Source of the DNA: Canna indica
Taxonomy: Eukaryota > Streptophyta > Magnoliopsida > Zingiberales > Cannaceae
Reading direction: 5' to 3'
Assembly (NCBI GenBank): GCA_034359265.1
Contig: CP136898.1
Span: 57,649,501-57,713,500, forward strand
Length of the DNA: 64,000 bases
Below are positions 23,764 through 33,744 of the stretch, one piece after another (positions within the stretch are counted from its first letter, which is position 1; each line of letters starts with the position of its first letter). The position numbers were made by a program, and so were the translations under genes. The notes beneath the pieces were generated by a model. That model was not told the DNA's origin. It did not search any database and saw nothing but the letters and a program-made list of their open reading frames with translations.

Positions 23764-23945
23764 TTCAAGAATTGTACGCCGTATAAAAGATCATCTACTT
23801 CTTTTACACGAACATACAATCCCCGAACGGATCTAAGGTTTTGCTAAATCATATCTGACTCGTCGATGCGTACGTGAAACATATCAACTCGTCGGATGGA
23901 TGATTATTTTCTAAATGTTTCGAGACAGTTCGAGTTCATATTGGA

Positions 23946-24330
23946 TGATTTCGGCGCGCGTCCGAAGTGGACGATTCCGGCGTGCGTCCGAAGTGGACGA
24001 TTCCGGCGCACGTCCGAAGTGGACGATTCTGGCGCGAGTCCGAAGTGGACGATTTCAGCGCGCGTCCGAAGTGGACGATTCTGGCGCGAGTCCGAATTGG
24101 ACGATTTTGGCGCGCGTCCAAAGTGGACGATTTCGGCGCGCGTCCGAAGTGGACGATTCCGGCGCGCGTCCGAAGTGGACGATTCCGGCGCGCGTCCGAA
24201 GTGGACAAACCGGCGCGCGTCCGAAGTGGACGATTCTGGCGCGTGTCCGAAGTGGACGATTCCGGCGCGCGTTCGAAGTGGACAAACCGGCGCGCGTCCG
24301 AAGTGGACGATTCCGGCGCGCGTCCGAAAT
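23946..24330. repeat. 26-bp GC-rich minisatellite inside the CACTA
   Basis: About 15 tandem copies of a unit containing GTCCGAAGTGGACGATT and ending CGGCGCGC, with a few shortened units where GACGATT is replaced by GACAAAC. The unit is CpG-rich, in sharp contrast to the AT-rich surroundings. Since 26 is not divisible by three but the unit has no stop in any plus frame, the three frames join into a 26-residue periodic translation. I regard that as an artefact. CACTA elements often carry such internal tandem repeats; no function can be assigned. Confidence 0.93.
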
Positions 24331-24780
24331 TAATCTAAACCCTAATAATTAATCTAACAAATTAAACAATTAATCTAAACAATTAATTAACAATTATAAA
24401 ACAATTAATCAACAATTATAAAACAATATAAAATATATATATAATTATAAATTCCGGCGCCGGAGTCCACCCTCCGGCGCCGGCGTACAGTGGCCGAACA
24501 CACTTTCCGGCAACTGTACAAGGTCCGGTGGCGGCCATCGGCCGACCGCCGCCGGCCGAAACCCTAGAAATAGGGTTTCGGTCGGATTGATTCTCGCCGG
24601 CCGCAACGGGAAGAGACGGCCGGCCGGCGAGGCATACCTGAACAAGTCGGCAGCAGCGGGAGGAGGAAGAGGCGTCGTCAGTGTCGGCAGCAGCGGCAGC
24701 GGCGGCGAGAGGCGAGAGCAGCAACGGCGGCGGCAGCAGCGGGAGGAAGAAGGGTCGGGCGCGACCGGTGCCCTATATAA
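24331..24780 (-). other. CACTA 5' leader region, AT-rich then GC-rich, no gene called
   Basis: The stretch 24340-24440 is AT-rich with repeated AATTAATC and AATTATAA words. From about 24450 to 24770 it is GC-rich with GGCGGC and GCCGGCCG runs. Read on the minus strand it lies between the right terminus and the TNP2-like gene, where CACTA promoters and leader exons usually sit. ORFs here (for example 24445-24792 minus) are low-complexity proline, arginine and alanine stretches of GC-rich DNA and I do not call them. Confidence 0.5.
24771..24780 (-). promoter_or_regulatory. Possible TATA box of the CACTA genes
   Basis: On the minus strand the sequence reads GTTTATATAGGGC just inside the right subterminal repeats, upstream of the GC-rich leader and both minus-strand genes. 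The location suits a CACTA promoter. The motif is short and nearly palindromic, so this is a guess. Confidence 0.3.
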
Positions 24781-25072
24781 ACTTATCAGCAACGGCTCAC
24801 TCGCCCGTTAGAAAGCCGTTGCTGATAAGTTATCATCAGCAACGGCTCACTTGTCCGTTAGAATGCCGTTGCTGATAATTAAAATATCAGCAACGGCTCG
24901 CCTTTCCGTCAGAAAGCCGTTGCTGATAATTAAAATAATCAGCAACAGCTCTGGTGTCTGTTAGAACGCCGTTGCAGATACAAATATCTGCAACGGCTCG
25001 AGCGGCCGTAAGAACGCCGTTGCAAATAGCAACGGCTTGAGCGGCCGTTGCTGATAGCCGTTGCTGAAGACC
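24781..25072. repeat. CACTA right subterminal repeat region
   Basis: About 13 copies of the CAGCAACGGC or GCCGTTGCTG motif in alternating orientation, forming inverted pairs of about 45-50 bp spacing (for example 24786-24827, 24837-24879, 24890-24928). The spacers contain CGTTAGAA-type words. It mirrors the left subterminal region. Confidence 0.85.
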
Positions 25073-25075
25073 AAG

Positions 25076-25087
25076 TTTCTAGTAGTG
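25076..25087 (-). repeat. CACTA right terminal inverted repeat
   Basis: TTTCTAGTAGTG, the perfect inverted copy of the left terminus, followed directly by the ATC target duplication at 25088-25090. Confidence 0.95.
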
Positions 25088-25698
25088 ATCCGACAAGAAA
25101 CAACATAAACAGTGAGTACATATCGTTGAAATCATGGATCGTCGGGAAAATCGCAAAAACTTGACCTATCCTCTATGGATCGGCCACCAGCCTCCCCCAA
25201 ACTGTTAAAGCCTTAACCACTCACCTAGATCGCCAAGAAATAAGGATCGGGTGATGACGACTTCAGAATCTCCGGCGATGACGTGAATTCTGAATCGATC
25301 CAAGCCCCAAGCCCCCTCCTTGCTCCTTCTCCTCTTTTCTCCCTTACGGCTTTGTGCGACTCAATGGTTGAGTCACACGGCTGCCACATGGGGGGTTTTA
25401 TCCCCTCAACCATCTTTCTAAAGATGGCTTCAAGGCTCACTTAAATCATACCTGGAACTCAACTAAACCTGAACTCGACTCGGGTTCCGACCCAACCATA
25501 ACATGACTCGAGTTAACTTAATTTAAGGTATGATTTTATAAAAGGAAAGTAAATTATCCAATTAGACTTCATGAATCATTAGACGAGTCATACCTTTTCA
25601 CTCGAGGCGATCCTGAGGCTCGACTCGACTACCCCCGGGTCCGACGCGCTGCACCAAAATAGATTTTTATATTAGGAAACTTTTTTTCGAGTCTTACA
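25088..25698 (-). repeat. 3' LTR of the Ty3 element, proximal part (5' side of LTR)
   Basis: Continues the LTR interrupted at 19903. On the minus strand it begins TGTAAGAC at 25698, directly after the polypurine tract. It matches 28303-28912 of the truncated 5' LTR, including the run of GACTCGAG-type words and the GAGGCTCGACTCGACTACC stretch. The ATC at 25088-25090 is the CACTA target duplication. Confidence 0.88.
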
Positions 25699-25718
25699 AC
25701 CTTCAACCTTCTCCCCTT
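25699..25718 (-). other. Polypurine tract of the Ty3 element
   Basis: On the minus strand AAGGGGAGAAGGTTGAAGGT directly precedes the 3' LTR start. The AAGGGGAGA core is typical of Tekay/Del-type plant chromoviruses, where it primes plus-strand DNA synthesis. It overlaps the end of the pol reading frame. Confidence 0.8.
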
Positions 25719-27307
25719 AAGGGAAATTCGTCATCGAATTTACTTAAATAACAAGGACTTACCGGCTCCTCGAACAAGGAAGGGTTGTGCTCTCTCATGT
25801 CCTGCTCTACCTCCCATATGATCTCTTGCACGGAATGGTGCTTCCATCTGACCTTTACCAGGGGAATTTCTTTGGACCTTAGCTTCCTTATCTGGTGGTC
25901 AAGAATCTCCACCGGCCTTTCCTCAAATGAGATGGCCGAATCTACCTCGATAGAAGAGGGCTCGATCACATACGAATCATCTTTTACATACTTCCGCAAC
26001 ATGGATACATGGAAGACCGGGTGCACTCTACTCAGGCTAGGAGGCAATGCCAGCTTGAGAACGGGAAAAGGCCCAATGTATCTAGGGTTCAGTTTCCCCT
26101 TCTTCCAAAACCGGACCACCCCTTTCTTAGGAGAGACCTTCAGGAATACTAAGTCACCCTCTGCAAATTCTAATTCCCTGGCCTTTCTGTCAGAATATAT
26201 TTTTTGTCGACTCTGAGCCGCCAGCAATCTTTCCTTAATGACCTTTACTTTTTCTACCGCCTCCTCAACCAGGTCGAGGCCCACCATGAGTGATTCCCCT
26301 CCCTCAAACCAGCCCATCGGGGACCTGCACTGCCGCCCATACAAGGCCTCAAAAGGCGCCATGCCAATGCTACTGTGATAGCTGTTGTTATAGGCGAATT
26401 CGATCAACGGTAGGTGCCTCTCCCAGCCACCGGGGTTAAATTGGGTACCGTGGTTAAATATAATCATCACCGGGGTACCATGATATGCCACAATCCTATC
26501 CAAAAATAGTCGGGCACACTGCTTCGCAGAGAAAGTAGTTTTCACTGGTATAAAGTGCGCGGTCTTGGTTAACCGGTCCACCACCACCCAAATGGAATCA
26601 AAACCGCCTTTTGACTTAGGCAATCCAGTCACTCAATCCATGGTGATTTTCTCCCACTTCCACTCGGGCACTTCGAGATTTTGTAGGAGCCCCGCAGGCT
26701 TAAGGTGTTCGGCTTTCACCTGCTGACAGACTAGACATTTAGAAACAAATTTTGCCACCTCTCTTTTCATGCCTTTCCACTAGTAATGCTGCCTTAAGTC
26801 CCGGTACATCTTGGTGGCCCTCGGATGCATCGTGTAAGTGGAACGATGACCCAATTCCATTACTTGCCTGCGCACCTCAGCCATGCCTGGTACTACTATC
26901 CGGTCTCTGAACCTCAGCACACCTTCTGAGTCTAATCTGAAATTGTTCTCTGCATCACCTCTTTGTACCAGATCCTTGGTCAGTGCACAAAAGACATCTT
27001 CCCCCTACGCGGCACGCATCATGTCCACTAGCGTGGATTGTACCCGCAGATAGGCCATCAGGGCACCTGAAGCTAACACTGATAAGGTTGCACCCCCATC
27101 TAGGCATAAAGCCAACTCTCGAGCTAGAGGCCTCCGCTTAGCTTCCAAATGGGACAAACTGCCCATGGATTTTCTGCTCAGCGCATCTGCTACCACATTT
27201 GCTTTCCCCGAATGATACATAATGGTGCAATCATAGTCCTTTAGGAGCTCCAACCACCTCCTCTGCCTGAGGCTCAGCTCCTTTTGGATAAGCAAGTACT
27301 GGAGACT
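25703..27307 (-). pseudogene. Ty3 chromovirus pol remnant (RNase H end, integrase, chromodomain)
   Basis: One minus-strand frame of about 535 codons runs from [11 protein letters not shown] to the polypurine tract. In order: the C-terminal part of RNase H ([26 protein letters not shown]), the integrase H2C2 zinc finger (GHRSTYTMHPRATKMYRDLR, then KCLVCQQVK), the integrase core start (VTGLPKSKGGFDSIWVVVDR) and C-terminal region (FAYNNSYHSSIGMAPFEALY), and a chromodomain (PVEILDHQIRKLRSKEIPLV, ending NPSLFEE). Three in-frame stops interrupt it at about 27005, 26782 and 26634. The integrase core lacks about 40 residues between HGTQFN and PGGWERHLP, including the region of the catalytic glutamate, and the expected SDRG motif reads FNHG. 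It is non-functional. The Tekay/Del clade is my best match. Confidence 0.88.
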
Positions 27308-28913
27308 CTTCGGGCCTTTGCTCGTATCTAGCCATGTTCAGCTACTAGGTCACAATTCATGCCACCCCTTTTACTATATGTGCACCTACAATCTCTAAGT
27401 TTCCAAAAATATACAAGTAGTCATAGAAGTGTTATCGTCTCATATCTAAGTTTCCATAATTGTTCTAGGAGCATCTAGTGACACCTTACATGTTACCTAG
27501 CCTTTTTACACTATCTTATGAGAGAATTTCCGGGAGTCAACCTTGGAATACCATCCAAGATCATTTAGGGCAGCATGCTTAATCTAGAGAAAATTTCTCA
27601 TATATTACGTCATTCATCATATATAATTATAATGCACATACCTAACAATTCTTATACTACCTTGGGAATTTTTAGCATAATAAGGAGCAACTATCTAGCA
27701 TGGCAAGGTAGTAATAAATTTAGATAACATGTATGAATTATAAAACATGGTAACATTGTCAACATCCAAGTTTAGGGATCAAGTGCTAAGTATGGTTACA
27801 ATCTAGCATTTCTACAATTCAAATCAATTTAGCTACTTGCTAAGTTTAGTGTTCTTCCTAAGTATTGTCATATGCCTATGTGTGATACCTAAGATCATGA
27901 AGTTTCCATCTAAGGCAAGTCTCTTCTCCTCTCCCCAACCTTGGCCAAACCATGAGCAAGGGAAACCTTGCTCGGCCAAGGTCCTTGGGAAGGGAAGGAT
28001 GGAAGAGACTTTAGATATACTTTGTCTCTTAAATTCCACATACTTCTTAAATAGCAATGATCAACTTACCCTTCCCCTCATCCTTGGCCGAACCCTCTTC
28101 ATAAATCTTAGGGTTCATTCAGCCACTTCAAGGGGCTTTAGAAGGGGCATGCTTCATATTACGTGAGGAATTTAAAAGGGCTACATCTAAACAGTGGTAT
28201 AAAGGCATCGGGGAATCGAGGAAAATTTTGTCGTGACCTTTCCCCTTTTCCAATGACTCGGCCGCCCGAAGACACACAAAATGACGATTTAAAACAGCGA
28301 GATCCGACGAGAAACAACATAAATAGTGAGTACATATCGTTGAAATCATGGATCGTCGGGAAAATCGCAAAAACTCGACCTATCCTCTAGGGATCGACCA
28401 CTAGCCTCCCCCAAACTGTTAAAGACTTAACCACTCACCTAGATCGCCAAGAAATAAGGATCGGGTGATGATGACTTCAGAATCTCCGGTGAGGACGTGA
28501 ATTCCGGATCGATCCAAGCCCCAAGCCCCTCCTTGCTCCTTCTCCTCTTTTCTCCCTTGCAGCCTTGTGCGACTCAATGGTTGAGTCGCACGGCTGCCAC
28601 ATGGGGGGGTTTTATCCCCTCAACCATCTTTCCAAAGATGGCTTCAAGGCTCACTTAAATCATACCCTGAACTCGACTAAACCCGAACTCGACACGGGTT
28701 CCAACCCAACCATAACATGACTCGAGTTAACTTAATTTAAGGTATGATTTTATAAAAGGAAAGTAAATTATCCAATTAGACTTCATGATTCATTAGAATA
28801 GTCATACCTTTTCACTCGAGGCGATCCTGAGGCTCGACTCGACTACCCCCAGGTCCGACGCGCTGCACCAAAATATATCTTTATATTAGGAAACTTTATT
28901 CCGGGTCTTACAA
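27308..28913 (-). repeat. 5' LTR of the Ty3 element, truncated
   Basis: Reverse-oriented LTR matching 18890-19903 plus 25091-25698 of the 3' LTR, without the CACTA. On the minus strand it begins TGTAAGAC at 28912 and breaks off at about 27308, where CTTCGGGCCTTTGC meets RNase H coding sequence. About 0.9 kb of the LTR 3' part is missing together with PBS, gag and most of pol, so a single deletion explains the structure. It holds the empty CACTA target site near 28298-28310. Confidence 0.87.
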
Positions 28914-30526
28914 AGAACCAAGTTCCCAGCATTCAAAATCAAGTTCCCAAATTTTGAAACAAAGTTTCCAATTTTTAAAATCATGTTCCCAACTTTCAGA
29001 ACTAAGTTCCCAATATTCGGAACCATGTTCCAAACTTTCGAAACCAACTTCTCATCTTTTGGAACAAATTTTCCAACTTTCGGAACCAAATTCTCAACTT
29101 TTCGAACAAAGTTCCGAACTTTCATAACCAAGTTCCCAACATTCCGAAATAACTTCCCAACTTTACGAACTATGTTCCCAACATTTAGAACCAAGTTCTC
29201 AACTTTGAGATCTAAGTTCCTATCTTTCGGAACCATGTTCCCAAATTTCCGTACCAAGTTCCCTACTTTCTAAACCAACTTCCAAACTTTTCGAACCAAT
29301 TTCCCAACTTTAGAACCAAGTTCCCAACTTTCGGAACCAAGTTCCCAACTTTTGGAACCAAGTTCCCAAGTTTTGGAACCATGTTAGCAATATTCAAAAC
29401 CAAGTTCCCAACTTTTCGAACCAAGTTCTGATTTTTAGAACCAAGTTCCCAACTTTAGAAAACATGTTCCCAACTTTGGGAACCATGCTCCCAACTTTTG
29501 AAACCAAGTTCTCAACTTTCCGAACCAAATTCCAAATTTTTAGAACCAACTTCCCAACTTTCAAAACCAAGTCCCCAACATTCAGAACTAAGTTCTGAAC
29601 TTTTCGAACCAAGTTCCCAACATTCTGAACCAAGTTTCGAACCTTCCGAATGAAGTTCCCATCTTTCTAAACCAAGTTCCTAACTTTCCGAACCAAGTTC
29701 CTAACTTTCCGAACCAAGTTCCCAACTTTCGTAACCAACTTCCCATCTTTTTGAACCAAGTTTCAATCTTTTAGAAATAAGTTCCCTACTTTCGGAACCA
29801 GATTCCCGACTTTCTGAACCAAGTTCCTAACTTTCGGAAGTAAGTTCCCAACTTTCCGAACCAATTTCTGAAATTTTGAAACCAAGTTACGAACATTCCG
29901 AACCAAGTTCCTAAATTTTCGAACCAAATTCGAAACTTTTTGAACCAAGTTCCCAACTTTCAAAACAAAGTTCCCAACATTCAAAACCAAGTTCCCAACT
30001 TTACGAACCAAGTACCGAATTTTTCGAACCATGTTCCCGTCTTTCGGAACCTAGTTCCCAACTTTGGGAACCAAGTTTCAAACTTTCGAAACCAAGTTCC
30101 AAACTTTTTGAACCAAGTTCCCATGTTTCGGAACCAAGTCCCGAACTTTTAGAACCAAGTTCCCAACTTTGGTAATCAAGTTCCCAACTTTAAGAACCAA
30201 GTTCCCAACATTCAGAACCAAATTCCCAACTTTCGAAACTAAGTTTCCAACTTTCAGAACCATGTTCCCAACTTTCGGAACCAAGTTCCCAACTTTCGGA
30301 ACCAAGTTCCCAACTTTCTGAACCACGTCCCCAACTTTCGGAACCAAGTTTCTTGTTAGCATAAGGTTTTCTACCTTGGTCTTAATCTCTGTTGGGAACC
30401 AACTTTCGGAACCACCTTCTTATCTTTCGGAACGAATTTCCCAACTTTCGGAACCAAATTCTCAACTTTCTTAACCAAGTTCCCAACTTTCTGAACCACG
30501 TCCCCAACTTTCCGAACCAAGTTCCT
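28914..30526 (+). repeat. 21-bp satellite, diverged partial higher-order unit
   Basis: Satellite in the same orientation as the left array. From about 29360 to 30353 it follows the variant order of the satellite part of the higher-order units (e.g. the CATGTTAGCAA variant at 29382 and TTCTGATTTTTAGAACC at 29426), but with more differences. At 30354-30393 it has the 40-bp copia-LTR stub seen in each unit. It is best read as the left, partial copy of the higher-order array, cut by the Ty3 element. Confidence 0.85.
30354..30393 (+). repeat. 40-bp copia-LTR 5' stub (first of seven)
   Basis: Starts TGTTAGCATAAGGTTTTC (other copies TGTTGGCATAAGG) and ends at AATCTCTGTT, where satellite resumes with GGGAACC. 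It equals the first 40 bp of the LTR apart from a few changes. Further copies start at 32829, 35304, 37800, 40296, 42771 and 45267, each exactly 173 bp before the start of a longer LTR fragment. Confidence 0.9.
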
Positions 30527-31269
30527 TGTTGGCCTAAGGTTTTCTACCTTGGTCTTAATCTTTGTTTTGATGATAACAAACATGGAACTAATGTTTAATT
30601 GAAAAATCTTTCAGGTTCCAAGTCGGTCAGTGCACGTCGTCCTCAATCGGAGAAATTAGATAAATCAGAGAAATCAGAGTAATCGGACAGGACGCTCATC
30701 GGCGCTCGAGATTCTTCGAGAATTTAGAGTTTACGTTTAGGATGTCTAGAATGTAATGTAATCCTCTTTATGATGCAATGAACCCAAAAACCAAAACCGA
30801 ATCCCAAAACAAGGAAACCTGGAAACCGTTCTGAAATTCACTAAGCCTAGGGAGCTCCTTGGAGGGCTATATGACCTAGACATTTTCTTGACACAAAAAA
30901 TGGCGGTAATTATTCCTTGGGTAGAAATAAGATAACGAGGTATTTTTAAGAATTTTTTGGAAGCCTTTAGCCTACCCATATTTGAACCGGGAGATTAGGA
31001 AATTTTCGTTCTAAAAATTTCTACTAGACCCCAAAAACTAGATTTTGATTCTTAAGGATTTTGATTTTTTAGATATTTTTATATAATCCAAATGGGGGGT
31101 AATCCTTATATAACATTTATGTACCTGTCAGTCGACCGAGTAGGGTTGAAAATTGGCAGCAGCTAATTCGGTCAACCGGTCAGTCAACCGAATTGTGCCA
31201 AGAAGTAGCAATTTGCTTTCATTCGATCAACCGATCAACCGACGATTGACCGATCGACCGACCATCGAC
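30527..31269 (+). mobile_element. Copia-type LTR 5' fragment, unit 1
   Basis: 743 bp homologous to the first 634 bp of the solo LTR at 15842-16475. It is longer because it holds an extra stretch rich in GGTCAACCGGTCAG words. It begins TGTTGGCC and stops after GACCGACCATCGAC, where the solo LTR continues with CAGACGG. The remaining ~810 bp of the LTR are absent. A 77-codon minus-strand ORF inside, present in all units, is LTR sequence and has no recognisable homologue. Confidence 0.92.
31107..31113 (+). promoter_or_regulatory. Putative TATA box of the captured LTR (unit 1; repeated in every unit)
   Basis: TATATAA lies 580 bp into the LTR fragment after GGGGGGTAATCCT, the same context as TATAAAA in the solo LTR. 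Equivalent boxes start at 33582, 36057, 38553, 41049, 43524, 46019 and, in the older fragment, 49192. About 155 bp of LTR remain downstream, so a start site about 30 bp further on would be inside the fragment and would direct transcription into the satellite. Promoter activity is inferred only. Confidence 0.45.
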
Positions 31270-33001
31270 TAAGTTCACAACTTTGGGAACCAAGTTTCAA
31301 ACTTTCGAAAATAAGTTCTAAACTTTTCGAACCAAGTTACCAACATTCGAAACCAAGTCCCCAACCTTGGGAACCAAGTTCCTAACTTTGGTAATCAAGT
31401 TCGCAACTTTAAGAACCAAGTCCCATCTTTCGAAACCAAGTTCCCAGGTTTCAAAACAAAGTTCCCAAGTTTCAAAACCAAGTTCCCAACATTCGGAACC
31501 AAGTTCCCAACTTTCGGAACCACCTTCTCATCTTTTGGAATGAATTTCCCAACTTTCGGAACTAAATTCTCAATATTCTGAACCAAGTTCCGAACTTACA
31601 TAACCAAGTTCCCAACTTTCTGAAATAAGTTCCCAACTTTACGACCTAAGTTCCCAACTTCCGAATCCAAGTTCCTATCTTTCGAAACGATGTTTCCAAC
31701 TTTCCGAACCAAGTTCCCTACTTTCTGAATCAATTTCCAAACTTTCTGAACCAATTTCCCAACTTTAGAACCAACTTCCCAACTTTCGAAACCAAGTTCT
31801 AAACTTTAGAACCAAGTTCCCAAGTTTCGGAACCATGTTAGCAACATTCAAAACCAAGTTCCCAACTTTTCGAACCAAGTTCTGATTTTTAGAACCAAGT
31901 TCCCAACTTTCGGAACCAAGTACCTAACTTTAGGAAACATGTTCCCAACTTTGGGAACCAAGCTCCCAACTTTTGAAACCAAGTTCCCGACTTTCCGAAC
32001 CAAGTTCCAAATTTTTAGAACCAACTTCCCAACTTTCAAAACCAAGTCCCCAACATTCAAAACTAAGTTCTGAACTTTTTGAACCAAGTTCTGAACTTTT
32101 CGAACCAAGTTCCCAACATTCTGAACCAAGTTTCGAACCTTTCGAACGAAGTTCCCATCTTTCTAAACCAAGTTCCTAACTTTCCGGACCAAGTTCCCAT
32201 CTTTCCGAACCAAGTTCCCAACTTTCATAACCAACTTCCCATCTTTTTGAACCAAGTTTCAATCTTTTAGAAATAAGTTCCCTACTTTCGGAACCAGGTT
32301 CCCGACTTTCTGAACCAAGTTCCTAACTTTCGGAAGTAAGTTCCCAACTTTCTGAACCAATTTCTAAAATTTCGAAACCAAGTTACGAACATTCCGAACC
32401 AAGTTCCTAATATTCGAAACCAAGTTCCTAAATTTCCGAACCAAGTTCCAAACTTTCTAAACCAAGTTCCCAACTTTCAAAACCAAGTTCCCAACTTTAC
32501 GAACCAAGTACCGAATTTTTCGAACCAAGTTCCCATCTATCGGAACCTAGTTCCCAACTTTGGGAACCAAGTTTCAAACTTTCAAAACCAAGTTCCAAAC
32601 TTTTTGAACCAAGTTCCCATGTTTCGGAACCAAGTCCCCAACTTTTAGAACCAAGTTCCCAACTTTGGTAATCAAGTTCCCAACTTTAAGAACCAAGTTC
32701 CCAACATTCAGAACCAAATTCCCAACTTTCGAAACTAAGTTTCCAACTTTCAGAACCATGTTCCCAACTTTCGGAACCAAGTTCCCAACTTTCTGAACCA
32801 CGTCCCCAACTTTCCGAACTAAGTTTCTTGTTGGCATAAGGTTTTCTACCTTGGTCTTAATCTCTGTTGGGAACCAACTTTCGGAACCACCTTCTTATCT
32901 TTCGGAACGAATTTCCCAACTTTCGGAACCAAATTCTCAACTTTCTTAACCAAGTTCCCAACTTTCTGAACCACGTCCCCAACTTTCCGAACCAAGTTCC
33001 T

Positions 33002-33744
33002 TGTTGGCCTAAGGTTTTCTACCTTGGTCTTAATCTTTGTTTTGATAATAACAAACATGGAACTAATGTTTAATTGAAAAATCTTTCAGGTTCCAAGTCG
33101 GTCAGTGCACGTCGTCCTCAATCGGAGAAATTAGAGAAATCAGAGAAATCAGAGAAATCGGACAGGACGCTCATCGGCGCTCGAGATTCTTCGAGAATTT
33201 AGAGTTTACGTTTAGGATGTCTAGAATGTAATGTAATCCTCTTTATGATGCAATGAACCCAAAAACCAAAACCGAATCCCAAAACAAGGAAACCTGGAAA
33301 CCGTTCTGAAATTCACTAAGCCTAGGGAGCTCCTTGGAGGGCTATATGACCTAGACATTTTCTTGACACAAAAAATGGCGGTAATTATTCCTTGGGTAGA
33401 AATAAGATAACGAGGTATTTTTAAGTATTTTTTGGAAGCCTTTAGCCTACCCATATTTGAACCGGGAGATTAGGAAATTTTCGTTCTAAAAATTTCTACT
33501 AGACCCCAAAAACTAGATTTTGATTCTTAAGGATTTTGATTTTTTAGATATTTTTATATAATCCAAATGGGGGGTAATCCTTATATAACATTTATGTACC
33601 TGTCAGTCGACCGAGTAGGGTTGAAAATTGGCAGCAGCTAATTCGGTCAACCGGTCAGTCAACCGAATTGTGCCAAGAAGTAGCAATTTGCTTTCATTCG
33701 ATCAACCGATCAACCGACGATTGACCGATCGACCGACCATCGAC
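33002..33744 (+). mobile_element. Copia-type LTR 5' fragment, unit 2
   Basis: 743 bp, same limits and content as the fragment at 30527-31269, with the TATA-like box at 33582. Confidence 0.92.

Larger units (their letters stand above)
19904..25087 (-). mobile_element. CACTA (En/Spm) DNA transposon, 5184 bp, defective
   Basis: Terminal inverted repeats CACTACTAGAAA on the left and TTTCTAGTAGTG on the right are perfect over 12 bp, and the 3-bp target duplication ATC lies at 19901-19903 and 25088-25090. The uninterrupted target is visible in the sister LTR at about 28298-28310 (GCGAGATCCGACG), so the insertion borders are exact. The inside has subterminal repeats of CAGCAACGGC at both ends, a Transposase_24-like gene (20620-22133) and a TNP2-like gene (22209-23763), both on the minus strand, a 26-bp minisatellite and a GC-rich leader near the right end. 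Because the TNP2 gene lacks large parts, the element cannot encode a complete transposase. The intact ends could still let it move in trans. Confidence 0.95.
17976..28913 (-). mobile_element. Internally deleted Ty3/Gypsy chromovirus with nested CACTA insertion
   Basis: Read on the minus strand the order is: a 5' LTR truncated at its 3' side (28913 to about 27308), a pol remnant from the RNase H end through integrase and chromodomain (27307-25703), a polypurine tract, then a full-length 3' LTR (25698-17976) split by the CACTA at 19904-25087. Primer binding site, gag, protease, reverse transcriptase and most of RNase H are gone. LTR ends are TGTAAGAC at 28912 and GGGGTTT at 17976. AGAAC lies on both outer flanks (17971-17975 and 28914-28918), and joining the flanks restores the satellite phase, so the outer ends look original apart from small terminal changes. 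The pol C-terminus resembles the Tekay/Del clade of plant chromoviruses (family knowledge). It is not autonomous. Confidence 0.88.
30527..33001 (+). repeat. Higher-order unit 1 (2475 bp)
   Basis: Leftmost full unit. It differs from the others in lacking one monomer near 31640 (others have an extra CATTCGGAACC-type monomer) and in having two adjacent TTCTGAAC monomers near 32067-32100. Satellite resumes at 31270, directly after the LTR fragment. Confidence 0.93.

Noticed and set aside
23896..24333. ORFs of 120-145 codons over the 26-bp minisatellite
   Set aside because: Three overlapping plus-strand frames are open at once with the same 26-residue periodicity; this is a consequence of the tandem repeat.
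24445..24792. Proline-, arginine- and alanine-rich ORFs in the GC-rich leader of the CACTA
   Set aside because: Low complexity, open in several frames on both strands, and in the position expected for an untranslated leader.
25785..26216. 143-codon plus-strand ORF opposite the integrase C-terminus
   Set aside because: Antisense shadow of the pol reading frame; no recognisable similarity.
30746..30979. A 77-codon minus-strand ORF repeated in all units (also 33221, 35696, 38192, 40688, 43163, 45658)
   Set aside because: It is conserved only because the whole unit is nearly identical. It lies in LTR U3 sequence, resembles no known protein, and is not open in the solo LTR.
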